A stretch of 64,000 nucleotides of DNA, from NCBI GenBank assembly GCA_004802705.1, contig SGPL01000011.1, positions 66,595 through 130,594 of the forward strand, given 5' to 3'. The notes beneath the pieces are model-generated. The model was not told where the DNA came from. It saw only the letters and a program-made list of their open reading frames with translations, and did no database searches. This DNA comes from Bondarzewia mesenterica. Lineage: Eukaryota; Basidiomycota; Agaricomycetes; Russulales; Bondarzewiaceae. Both the position numbers and the translations under genes were made by a program. Below are positions 23,449-34,543 of this stretch, in pieces; the stretch's first letter is position 1; every line of letters starts with the position of its first letter.

Positions 23449-24089
23449 ATGTCCCTCTCGTCGTTCTTGTCGTCCATCGTAGGCGTCGTTCACGCAGACG
23501 CGCCTGAGGAAAAGCCCCAGGAGGGAGAGCCCCAGGAGGCCGAGGCGGCTGAAGCCGAGGAGGAGGAGGAGCCAGAGGACGTATGTGCTATTTACCGTTG
23601 CTATTTCCTTAGGAATGCACGGGCTTGTATGGGCTGACATACACGTGAAGATTCATCCTCAGCTGCGCGAAGAGTGCCAGGAGTCGGCCAAGTGCAAGCC
23701 GTTGACACAGCACTTCCTCCATTGCCAGGAGAAGGTTCAGGCTGGTGAGGGATACAAGGGCGAAGATTGTGTGGAGGAGATGTGAGTTGATACGCTTCAA
23801 TTTTATTTTGCGTCTACTGACGATCGGACGTCAGGTGTACGTGTTCGTCTTTCTTCTGCTGTGCTACGTGTCTCCTGACAGGAATCATATCGCCTTCACA
23901 TACCACGTGCTTCTTCCCCAGTCCAGTAAGTGTGGTCTGTTCATATCGGCCTGTCGTTTGTTACTGAATATGATACAATAGTATGATGCACTGCTCAGAC
24001 GTATGTCATTCGTCTCTGTTTCCAAATTTCGACCTGACTGTCCCTCCCAGAACTGCGTTGCACCAAAACTCTTCAGCAAGTTGCGATGA
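23449..24089 (+). CDS. QCR6: Ubiquinol-cytochrome c reductase hinge subunit (QCR6/UQCRH)
   Basis: This is the small acidic hinge protein of respiratory complex III in the mitochondrial intermembrane space, where it helps cytochrome c docking. The exons are 23449-23580 (MSLSSFLSSIVG, then a Glu-rich tract), 23651-23781 (IHPQLREECQES to CVEE), 23982-24000 (MMHCSD) and 24051-24089 (NCVAPKLFSKLR). The paired cysteines of the helical hairpin are present. Between CVEE and MMHC the human and yeast proteins have three residues. Here that spacing is only reached if a 6-nt microexon (23835-23840) is included; without it the frame is still open but two residues are missing. The gene sits between two inverted F-box paralogues. 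Confidence 0.88.
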
Positions 24090-25199
24090 ATACCCTCCTT
24101 GTTGACATAGTTCTACACCGTGAGTTCACTGTGCTTCTTGCTTTTGCTTACTTGCCTTAACATTCTGACCGTAGTTGGATATGGTGTGAACGCGCTGTAC
24201 TTAGACTTTGTTAATGATAAAGTCTTCTTCCGGCTCATGCGGCGTGATAGGGCGGAGTGGTAACCTCTTCCTCGAATTTATCTCTCTTGGGATTGGCTAA
24301 GTACAAGCGAACCTTTCTGGCAATTGCTGTTCCGTGCCTGTCACGGTTACAGTACAATGATAACTCAATAAACAAACAGTCTACATCGATCGTCCCTTGC
24401 TTCTACTTCTCTCGTTGGCTTTCCAGTCCGGTAGGTTGGTGCCGCCCGTCGTAGAGGGAGACACTCCATATACACAACGCAGAGGCCCGGGATTATGGAA
24501 TGATGATCCAAGAGCGGCTTGATGTTGAGTTTTTCTGTGGCCTTCGTCTGAGCGCTTGTCCACGATCAGGGTAGGGAGGTGATATTGACAATCCAAGGCG
24601 CCGTATCGTATGTTCATTGGCTGCTTGCGGCGGTTGGATAGATGTTCGGATTACCACGTTGCACTGCCCAATCTTTGTTCAACAATGAGAACTACTTTGT
24701 ATGAAGTAGATCGCTGTACTGTCCGAGCTGCTTCGGTATGTGACAAGACACAACGCCCTTTGTCCTATTTACTATGTAGTGTGCCCAGACCTTCAAACTT
24801 CATATGGTACCTCCCCAGCTGCGCAACGCGGGATCCCTGATAGAGAGCGTGCTCGGTTTCAGCAACTGAACACCCTGAGGTGTCAAGTAGGATCACAGCG
24901 TCACGGATGGACACCTGTTGACAGCATCAACATGAGGTGAGCGGCCACACAACCACTAAATGATCGAGAATGATGTAGATATACAGATGTGAAGGGTTTC
25001 CATGAGGTATCCAAATAAGAGTTGCTTAACGCGAGAACAAATTGCAACGCCTCAAACCATCATAAGCGTGTACTGACAGTGATAACATCAAAGTACGAGA
25101 ACGGAAAAAGAAAAAAATAGGAAAAAGAGGGAGCTGACATCTGTTAGTCAACGAAATGATACATTGAAAACATGACAGGGATGGACGCACCAACAAACA
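24090..25199. other. Intergenic between QCR6 and F-box copy B
   Basis: Only short frames without family resemblance are present. This contains the 3' flanks of two convergent genes. No RNA gene or mobile element is seen. Confidence 0.5.
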
Positions 25200-27499
25200 T
25201 CAAAGCTGACTTGAGTCTAAATACATGAACGGATTCCAACGCATCACATCCTCGCACTCCAGCCATTCGCACCACTCGGTCGCATAGAAAAGCGACCGGC
25301 GCCGAGGCCACTCCTCTAGCTCAATGCGGCCATCTGATCGGACTACGGTGTAGAATTGACATGCCAGGCAAAGCAGGCGGATGTCGGCCAGGCCATTGAT
25401 CACAATGTCCTCGATCTCAGAGGTTAAAGGGAAAGGAAGACTGAGGCATTTAAGCTCTTTCGGTAGACCCGGCCATAATGACTGAGTGGTGAAACAGAAG
25501 GAAATGAATTGTCAGTATGGGCACGAAAATATAGAGGAATGCCGTGCGTACTGAGAGAGTCGACGCGCCCTGGTGTCCAGATATGTTGAGACGAAGCGAA
25601 AAATACTTGACCGAACGGGGAATGAGCCACGTCGAGAGCCCTGGGGAAAGATCCTTTGGTAGGCCGATTGAGAGCGAGCGGAGCTGCGTCAGAGTCGGGA
25701 GCACGCCCCACATGGACGCATCGTACCCCACGTGCTGCACATCCCCAGTGTTTAGAAGCTTCAGCGCTGTGATCGACGGGTGCCGGCGCACGAAGTCGGT
25801 GATGGCGGAGAAGAGAGTGGGGTCGTCGAAGTCCCGCGACACGGACGTGAGCGTGAACGCGAGCTCACGAAGGGATGGTAACGGCTTCGCGCGCGCGCGG
25901 AGGNCGCATCGAAGGGGCACAATTATGGCCGAGGTGGCAGCGGAGACGAAGGACTTCGAGGTGGTGGCCGTGCGTGAGAAGATTTGTGAAAAGGGCGGTT
26001 TCGTCAAACGTAGCATTGAGGTCGATAGTCGTTAGATTGCTCGCGGAGATCATGCCTAAGGGAATCGGGGATCCCCACACGTTCAGTGTCAGTGCACGAA
26101 GGGTGACGATGAGATCAGACAGAAATGTGGTTAAGCCGGCAGGGAGGCCTGGTCCGTGATAAGAGAATTGAGTGAGTGAGGGGAGAGTAGGGAGCGTGGA
26201 AGAGACGTCGCTCGTGGATCTGGCCATGACTACGTGAGTACTACATATAGGATGAGATGGTGGGAAGAAGGATGTACAAGAGGCGGATGTCCTGCAGATT
26301 TGGATGCGTCTTCTCGAGTATCCGAAGTATCGATGACAAGGCATCGTTCGCCATGGAACAACCGCATACTCTGAGATTGATAAGCTTAGGAAGGGCATTT
26401 GCCAATATCCCTTTTCGAACTTGTCAGGCCATTCGTCCACAAAGTCGTGCAGGATGCATGCAGACGAGAACCCTCACCTATCTGGAACGTCGTCGCGACG
26501 TTCATCTCCTTCTGTGGGGCCGATATCACCAGATGCCTCACCATGCTCGCATATTTAGAGTCCGAGATGATGCGGGTGAGGATATCTGCGCTGCGCTGTG
26601 CATGCCATCGATCAATAGCGGGCGCCTCGTCGAGCTCGTCACGGTTGCTGCCAGAATAATACTGCGCAGTCCCGAGCTGGATGTGGATCTTGCGGAACAG
26701 GAGCTCGCTGGCAATGCTGGATAGAGCGTGTGGGACCCATAGCAGGTTCTTAAGGTCCCTGCGTGGGAGGTACGATGCAATTTCCCGCCAGAGCTCGGGC
26801 GAGAAACGCGGTTGGCGGTGCGGCCCTGCGAAGGGCTTCTGCTACGCAAGCGCAAGTACGTAGGTTATATAGTAAGCAGAGTGCAGGCGAGGTGACCTGC
26901 CCTTAATTGGGATGGGACGCACCTCCGGTTTCGAACCGCCGGCTTGCGGCATGAGGGCTCTTGCCTCAGGATGGTTTGCGTCAATGAGCAGGATTGCTTG
27001 TAAGTCTAGTGTGGCATAAATAAGACGTTTCATGGATGATTCCGCGGGGAGGCGACATATTTATACATAAGACGGCGGAAGTGAGGTGAAAGGGTCGAAA
27101 ACCAAACGATACCTTGATGAGCGGCACCTCTCAGACCAGCCGTAAACCTAGATTTTGCGCGCAGGAGCCGCGCCTGAACGACCTTTTGCGGGTACACAGA
27201 CGAGAGTTGCAGGCACGACTGGACTGCATTCTCGATGATGGTTCTAGAGCTGACACCCAGGGCGAAGCCTCGCGTTAGAAGACCGAACTAGATTCACGAT
27301 TGACGCTGAAAAGGAAAAAAAGGGATAGAGGAAAGAGGTAGGGGCGCAGCTGTGAACCGACCGGGATGACAAACCTTGTACCGGAGGCCATGTGTTGCAT
27401 CGCGTACAACAGGACGTCCGTTTTTTGGTCATTCGTGAGAGACGACACGACGTCGCGGATGCTGGCATCCAGCATTTTCGGATTGAAGATACCCGGCAT
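25200..27499 (-). CDS. TPR and F-box protein with leucine-rich C-terminus, copy B
   Basis: This is a paralogue of the gene at 20831-22993, in opposite orientation and with the same exon order. It starts MPGIFNPKMLDASIRDVV and ends FMYLDSSQL. Shared blocks include IIENAVQSCLQLSSVYP, HPEARALMPQAG, the F-box FSPELWREIASYLPRRDL, the motif WHAQRSADILT, ANALPKLINL and VGYDASMWGVLPTL. The role is presumed to be an SCF substrate receptor as for copy A. The reading frame shifts by one base at the N in position 25904 (a GC-rich run); leaving that N out restores the frame and the alignment to copy A, so the break is probably a consensus artefact. The C-terminal third differs most from copy A, as expected if substrate choice diverged. 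Confidence 0.78.
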
Positions 27500-28924
27500 G
27501 GCTGAATTGGGGTCGAGAGCGTTGTTCGAGAACGATCTGTTGTTTTAGCGTTGTGAGACGAATACAAATTGCCTGGTGGTCCGGGATATTAAGGGAGGAC
27601 GGATGCTTAAAGACCCATCAACTAGGGCGTCGATCTATAAGTATGTGCGCTCGATTACTTCGGTTATTTCTCAAAACACTAGCTACCGATGAGTGCACGT
27701 TGACGCTCAGTATCTATCACTCACAACGATCAGATGCGGCGGCAAGAGCGTACAAAGTCCTTGTGATTGACTCTGGAAGCTGATGCAGTAGGCAGAGGAG
27801 ACAGGGATGCGAAGTTCAAGGTTGAGCGAGGTTGTTCTAGCCACTGGCTGACCACACGTTAACCCCTTTGTCAGCTCAAAACTGTTTCACAAATATCGTT
27901 GCTAGGCATATCTCCTCCCTTCTCCTCCTCTCACTGTCGTATGCCACCCCTGAGACCAATGCCATTCTGCGCAGTAGTCATCGGGGAAACAACCTCGCTT
28001 TTTGCATTGATCTCAAGTGTAAAGTGGATTTTGACACTAATTTTGACCCTCGATTATATAATTAATCTTAGATCCTTCAGATTCTCTAGAGATCTATTTG
28101 TATTGCCCTGGTCCATGCAGGTACTAGAATGGTAAAGTGACTGACATTCTCCGAAGTAGGGTGAAAAGCCCACGTATGCTTGTTGACAGGACATACTACA
28201 GTACTGACAGAGTACTGACAGGTACTGACAGACCATTGTAAAAAGTCTCCACGCAACGCCGTAATCAAATGACTACGCGATTCTACGTCCCTCGCCTCTC
28301 AGAGTCCTCTTGGTTTCATATGTATCTGACTCCGCCGGACGGATCGCCTTCAAGCTACCAGTTCCATTTACTGCATGTAGCAGTGGTGATAACGCCTGCC
28401 ATCATACAGTGATTCGGGAGGATGATCAAGCTGAAGTAGCCAGCGCCTGTGATGCCGGAGGATCGCCAGGACCCGGACAACCAGGAGTTGAATATAAGCT
28501 TGTGTCTCGGCCATTAAAGACGCGACGGACGAGGTAAATCTCATCACCGTCCTAGGATCATTTCGCGATCGTTTACCTTTTCCTACACTGTTAGAGTTCA
28601 CTCCGCATCCTTCTCACCCACGCATCCATCTCCCACCGGATTCCCTCGACTCAAAGCGTATTCTCAGTCCTCATGCGAGCAGTCAGAAGCTACGTACCAA
28701 AAAGGGCCGCAATCCCATGCCCAGTCCGACTGTCGCGGTATCACTTGTTGCTTACAAGCCGTGCGACGCACATGACGCATTGTCCCCGTTTCTAACGAAC
28801 GAACGATTGTTCGAGACAGCATACGTGGCCTAATGGCCTATGTACTTGCTCATTGTCACTATCTGGATTTCTAGTGGCACGCGCGTTCGCGTCATAGCGC
28901 TCAGCTTTGGCCTCCCTCCAGAGG
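27500..28924. other. Intergenic, no supported gene
   Basis: Short biased frames only. Three copies of a 10-bp unit lie at 28201-28231. No gene family was recognised on either strand. Confidence 0.5.
28201..28231 (+). repeat. Three near-tandem copies of gtactgacag
   Basis: The 10-bp unit occurs at 28201, 28212 and 28222, the first pair separated by one base. It is a small minisatellite in non-coding sequence. Confidence 0.75.
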
Positions 28925-28932
28925 TATATAAA
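28925..28932 (+). promoter_or_regulatory. Canonical TATA box (TATATAAA)
   Basis: A perfect TATATAAA is followed after about 40 nt by a CA-rich, CT-rich leader (CACCACCCAATCTCACTACC) typical of highly transcribed fungal genes, and by an ATG at 29037. This argues for a transcribed gene in the following kilobase. Confidence 0.6.
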
Positions 28933-29036
28933 CCCCCCATCTTCTCGGTCAAAGGACTCGTCAACACCTCTCACCACCCAATCTCACTACCACACGAATC
29001 TACAAATCTCCAGTCTCTGCATATCTTCTCCGCACG

Positions 29037-30023
29037 ATGCGGCGTCTCCTCTCTTCTATGAACGCGCGTGAACAGCGTCTTCATTGCGCATATCAACGTG
29101 CTTCTATCTATCTCCGCGTGTTACGCATTCTGACTGGTGGTGAATTCCTCCTTCCTATGTCAAATGTATGCAATGAATTCGAGACTGATCATTCTTTGTC
29201 GTGATGGCAGGGTCTATGGGTCAGCATTGACACCTACCCCACCCCACTGGCTGTGGGGATACTTACCTGTGGGTATTACACCTGTAATGCTCCACTCGTT
29301 TCTAATGGTCTTGACGGTGACTATAGACGATGGCACCGTGATGCGTTCCGAGACAAAATGAAAACGCTGATCGTTTGTCGTGGTTGGTTGTTTACAGGAA
29401 TCCAACGCACGTGCGTCGCTCCCTTGTAGTTCACTGGAATCCTCATTTCTATACTAATTCAAGTTTTTACAGTATCACGATGCACCGCAACAACGGGCAT
29501 GTCGGGGGTTGCGGGTGCCACATATCCCAACCTCTCCGACAACACACGCGGCTTGTCGGGTGGGCGGCGATGGATAAGAGTTGGAAGGACCGCAGGCGTA
29601 GATGGCGAACGGATGGTGGCCTGCCATTCAGGCTCTACTATGTGAGTTCGTCACGCTGTTTTGAGAAAAAAAAAAAACTGCATTTCGTACTGACAATTTC
29701 GCGTAGAGGACCCAAGGCAGTTTTCTTATGGTTTCGGAGGGTGTACTTGCAAGCGTCGTGTGATCGCACATGCAGAACTTGACTTCATCCTTCAATTAAC
29801 CGAAGGGTGGGAAGGAAGAGGACAGAACCCACTGAGAAGTCGGAAGCGGACTAGCACCACAGTCGCGCGAATAGAGGGATACTCCCGGTATTCTTTCGAA
29901 CCTCGGGGCTGCGGGTCCCGGTCATGCCGTAGAATATGGAAGGAAAGGGACGACATGCGCCCTATCTTGCCTTCACTTATGCAACCCAAAGGGCCAAGCA
30001 GACAGAGACAGGGAGCTGATTGA
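29037..30023 (+). CDS. Possible unidentified multi-exon gene
   Basis: Evidence is indirect: a strong TATA box and leader just upstream, and several open stretches flanked by plausible splice sites. Examples are VGILTCGYYTCNAP near 29255-29300, a Cys/His-rich segment after an acceptor at about 29473, a GTGAGT donor at 29641, and an acceptor near 29706 followed by FGGCTCKRRVIAHAEL. I could not join these into one frame with confidence, and recognise no family. It may be a small lineage-specific or decaying gene. The end given is the stop of the last open stretch; the start is the first ATG after the TATA box. Confidence 0.25.
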
Positions 30024-30661
30024 GACCATGAAGTAGGCCATCCAAATGTCTGGCGATGACGAGGGCACATTGACATCCCTTATCATCTCTGCCACAAGCA
30101 AAATTACTTCGCCGGGAGATAATAATATATCTCGCCAAAAGGTCCACTGTGCATCATATACGGGGTGTACATTGTGTAGGTAAGTGCTCAGCTCGTGCGC
30201 TGTCTGACAATCAGATCAGAGTCTGAATTCGTTTTTCCTGTCTTTCAAGGCCTTGTGCCGATCCGGTCGCAGGGAACTACTGGCTGACTCAAATCCCCTA
30301 TTGGCGCGCGGACGTCGAGCGACGGTGTGCTCTCATACATCCGAAACAGAAGTTGAACCGGATGCAGGGAAGGAAAAGAATCCGCCTGCCAGGACGCCTC
30401 AATGTTAGATCATTGGTTATTAAGATGTGATCCATGCGACTGGTTTTTTCATATTTTTATATAATTCGGGAAGGGGGGATGATATTGGTTCTGGATATAT
30501 CTGCGTGGTCAGATGCGTCAATAATGTGAAGACGTGGAACTTGCGAGTCGTTTTAATTTGGATGCTTTCGGTCACGTGTACGTGGATGACGTTGGATAGC
30601 GTTGGATGCACCCGTCTACTTCCGTTGGCTGCTTGACTAGCTTCGCTCACCACCAACGACC
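30024..30661. other. Intergenic, upstream region of SOD2
   Basis: This is presumed promoter and leader of the superoxide dismutase gene. No further gene is seen. Confidence 0.5.
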
Positions 30662-31744
30662 ATGTTCTCTCTTGCACGCTCTGCTGCCCGCCCCGTCCTC
30701 ACACGCGCATTCAATGCAGCGCCCACCGCCTCTCTCCACACCCTCCCCGACCTCCCTTATCCATATGACGTGCATCTCTTAACACATTCCCCTCCTCCTT
30801 TCTGCGCTGACACCATCCTAACCACAGGCACTCGAACCCCACATCTCCAAGGAAATCATGACCCTCCACCACACCAAACACCACCAGACCTACGTCAACG
30901 GCCTCAACGCTGCCGAAGACGCCTACGCAAAGTCAAAGGACATGAAACAAAAGATCGCGCTCCAGTCCGCGCTCAAGTTCAACGGCGGCGGTCCGTCCTC
31001 TTCCCTCTCCTATCGCTCTCTCCCCTTTTCGCCATCATCTCATTCTTGAGCAGGACACATCAACCACTCGCTCTTCTGGAAGAACCTCGCTCCCGCGTCC
31101 GGGAGTGGTGGTCAGTTCGCAGACGGTCCGCTCAAGTCGGCTATTGTCCGCGATTTCGGCTCAGTGGATGCGTTCAAAAAGAAGTTCAATACCGTCACTG
31201 CTGCCATCCAGGGTAGCGGTTGGGGCTGGCTCGTCCGTTCCCCTCCCTCGTTCTTCGCGTTTGAATCGTTGCTGAATGCAGTTGCGTGCTCAGGGATTCA
31301 ACCCGACCACCAAAAATTTGGAGATTGTCACCACCCCGAATCAGGACCCTCTCATCTGTACGTTTCCCTCCAAGTGTCCTCATCTTGTTATGACGTCATA
31401 CTTTCATAGCGCATACGCCCATCATCGGTGTCGACATTTGGGAGCACGTAAGTCGCTCTCTCTCTCTCTCTCCATCTCATTCTTCATGCTCACACGAATT
31501 TGCAGGCGTTCTATCTCCAGGTATCCAGTTTTTTTTTCTCGTTCTCAAAGTTCCAATCTCATCCACCCCTTTCCCTTTGCGCACAAAGTACAAGAACGTC
31601 AAGCCCGACGTGAGTCTCCCCCTGTCCTACGCGTCCTTTCCCACATTCTCACCCCGTTTTTCCATTCAGTACCTCAACGCCATCTGGAACGTGATCAACT
31701 TCAAAGAGGCAGAGTTGCGCTTCGCCCAGGCAGAGGCGGAGTAG
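30662..31744 (+). CDS. SOD2: Manganese superoxide dismutase, mitochondrial
   Basis: This enzyme converts superoxide to hydrogen peroxide in the mitochondrial matrix. A basic, Ala-rich targeting sequence ([20 protein letters not shown]) precedes the mature start [12 protein letters not shown]. Metal ligands are visible in order: His in [13 protein letters not shown], His in [13 protein letters not shown], and Asp and His in GVDIWEHAFYLQY. The protein ends FAQAEAE. The gene is cut into at least eight exons; two are microexons of 15 nt (31506-31520, AFYLQ) and 21 nt (31589-31609, YKNVKPD) right at the metal-binding C-terminus. The Gly/Gln pattern around GSGWGWL and the targeting sequence point to the manganese, not iron, form. 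All introns are GT-AG and the frame is intact. Confidence 0.93.
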
Positions 31745-32082
31745 ATTTTGCCTTGAATTTCATACAATCCTTGACTATTTGACTGACCGGTTTCGGACAA
31801 TGTTCACTTTTTTTTCTCGTCATGTGCGAATGCCATTGTAAAAATCTCTCGCATCCACATGCTGGTGATAGACCTGACTGCATGCACACGACGCTTTCAC
31901 ATCCATGCTGCGCTTTATATACTCAAAGAAACGGAGATTCCTCCGCGTCGTCAAATAGAGTCCCGTTCAATATTTGACACCGGTCGATCTTACAAGCAGC
32001 CCCAGAACCGGGCGCGCGGCGCACGTCGTCGGTTGTGCTGAGCTGACCATACACACATTGCATCCGAGTGCATAACTATCAG
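31745..32082. other. Intergenic between convergent genes
   Basis: Contains the 3' flanks of SOD2 and the coiled-coil gene. Nothing else is recognised. Confidence 0.5.
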
Positions 32083-34021
32083 TCAACTATGAACAAATGC
32101 GCGCACCTCCGCGCGCGCCTCGCGCACGTCGCGCACCAGCTGGGCGCCGGCGTTTGATTTGGCGAGTTTATGTTGCAGGCGCGCGGTCAGTCGTGCGTGC
32201 GTATCGGTACTGGGAACTGTGGAGTTGGAGTTGGAGTTAGAGTGTGGATCTGGGTTTGTAGCTTTAAGGGCGTGGGAGGTACGAGATAGAAATGTGGCTG
32301 TTGTGTGTTCTGTGTGCGTCGAGTGGCGATGAGCCAGCTTGAGGCATAAGAAGAAAAGGAGAATGGAGGAGGCTTACCACGATCGAGCATAGAACGCGTG
32401 TGGCGGAGCGCATCGGTCCAGTTGGATTCGGACGATCCCGTGGGGGATGAGGGATGAGGGGGGGATGGGTGTTGAAGGAGAGCGGTGATGATGATGGAGT
32501 GGTGTAGGGCGAAGAGGAAGTCTTTCGTCGCTGTCGCCGTTGTTTCATCGGATTGAAGCGTGCGAAGGAAGGGCGCGGTGGTGTCTTTGAATTGGGTTAT
32601 CTATTTCGAAGAAGGAAATAAATACGTGAATGGAGTATAAAGGGAAGGGGGGAAGGGGATGTTACGGTGTGCAGGTGTTGCAAGCAGAGTGCTTCGAGCG
32701 CGCGTCCGCGGTCGGCGAGGGAGTGGGCTTGGGGCGTGCGTGCGCGCTTTCACGGTCGGGGCGAACGGGTCGGTCATTAGTATATAAAGTGCGACAGGCT
32801 ATGCGAAGTACTGCTCACGATGCGCGCGAGAGTGGCTTCTGGTTCGGAGGTCGGAGGTGGGTGATGCGGGCGGACATAAGCGAGTCGGATCGTTGCGCGG
32901 CGGTATGCGACGGAAATCAATCGGTCACTGACAAAGAGCAATTAAAATGAGATTCGCGTACTCAGTTTTGATGGGATAGGATAGGATACGCGAGATGGGA
33001 CGTTACCGCCAAGCTTGTACCACGTCGGCGCTAGGAGGGAGTATTACTTTCGCCAGACACCGTTCGAGACGACGCGTAGGGTCCTGGTCTTGCGCTTTGG
33101 GTTTGCGCATGGCCATTTTTGCGTGTGCGATGTGGTACGCGTGGAGATGCTGTCTTAGTTATGTTTGTCAACAACAAAGTCTTGAAGGAAGATGGTTAGT
33201 AGACCCACGCTGAGAGTGTCCTGGGTGATCAAAGTCAAAGACGAGACTGAGCGCTTCGGTTGGTCAATGGCAGGACGTGATGGCAGAGGATTTTTGTCGT
33301 CGTCTTTAAGATTCTATATAACAGATGTTCAGTGTTTCAATCCAGACCGTAATGTGTTCAGAGAGGTTCTCACCTCTCGTGGCTTCGTGCTGAGCTCGCG
33401 CATCAGCCTCCCGAGCTCCTCCACTCGCCTCTTACGAATTTCCTCCTTGCGCTCCAATGTGTCTAGCAACATGGCCGCGCGCCGCTTCTGCACGAGTGCC
33501 ATCTGCAGACGTTCTGCTTCTTTCTCTGCTCGACGGTATAACAGCATGGTTGTGAGAGGGATGTGTGATGGGAGACGCACGCGAGGTAGCCAGAACCGTT
33601 TGATGTTCCTCGAGCGCCGCTTGCAACTGTCGTACTCTATGTGCACCCGCGTTCACATCATACTCTGCCTTTCCCAACCTCGCCCATTCCACGTCAACAT
33701 CGCGCAACGCATGTCGGTCGCGCAACCTGCCGCGCACAATACACAAATGCACGCGATCGGTCGGCGAAGAAGAGGACACTGAGAACTAGCAAGGAAACAA
33801 ACGTACGCTTGTACCCTCATCCGCGCGTCGCGCGTCTCGCTCCGCCCACGGACGTGCTGTACGAGGAAGAGCAACGCGTCTCCGAACGCGCCCTGGCATA
33901 ATCGCGTCAGTTCGTCTTGGGTGATTGGAGGAGCGCCACCGAGCGCCTTGAGAGCATCGTGCACGACGCCCGCGGAGTTGTTTTGATGTGTATTGATCGT
34001 TTCTTTGGTTGCCGTAGCCAT
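32083..34021 (-). CDS. Coiled-coil protein, possibly an augmin (HAUS5-like) subunit
   Basis: The gene runs from MATATKETINTHQNN to EVRAFVHS in about seven exons. The first exon contains ELTRLCQGAFGDALLFLVQHV. Its pattern of Leu-Cys-x-Gly followed by a helix ending in LQHV resembles the N-terminus of human HAUS5 (LRRLCLGQGADIW, then LQHV). The middle is heptad-rich coiled coil (AEKEAERLQMALVQKRR, LERKEEIRKRRVEELGRL) and the C-terminal half is helical (LADRGRALEALCLQHL). HAUS5 is part of the augmin complex, which recruits gamma-tubulin to spindle microtubules. That assignment is an inference from a short N-terminal match plus general architecture; another coiled-coil protein is possible. The existence of the gene is better supported than its name, because exon joins keep frame throughout. 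Confidence 0.6.
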
Positions 34022-34543
34022 GATATAAAGGCGCGAAGGAAGTATTATTAGGAGTCCTAGTTTGAAGCATTCGATGGAGGACGAGACGACGCGATGGCGG
34101 AGACACCGCGGAGTTGATCAAAGTCACAGGCGCCGCAGCAGGCCGCAGCTCAGCTGCTGTGGACATTCACGCTCATTCACGAGAGATTGTATTTGAAAGA
34201 ATCCTGGAGAATGCCCCAATCCTGGATCAGATATATTTGTTTGCCTCTGCCTCGTATGCACCCCCTCTGGAATCGTACTTGTATTGACGCGTCCTGTGAG
34301 TCCGAGGCCCTGTATGTACAACCCATTCAGACGACATTGGCCTCCACGTCGCCAGCAGGCTCGTAATTTAGTAAGCACCGTGCGTAAGGTGTGACTCGGA
34401 CTCGACGAGCTGGCCAAAGCGCGACAGAACCAACCGAAAATTATATCAATACAGTAGTACTAGTATATTCTTCTTGAACCCAGACCTCCATCCATACGAT
34501 TATTCAAAATGACGAGTGTCGAATTCGAAAACCCTACCGCCGT
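34022..34543. other. Intergenic, upstream of the coiled-coil gene
   Basis: This holds the start region of the coiled-coil gene and the 3' flank of the importin gene, both on the minus strand. No other feature is supported. Confidence 0.5.

Noticed and set aside
28815..28900. TGGCCTAATGG (A-box-like) followed by GTTCGCGTC
   Set aside because: The seven bases before the A box have no complement after the putative T arm, so no cloverleaf forms.
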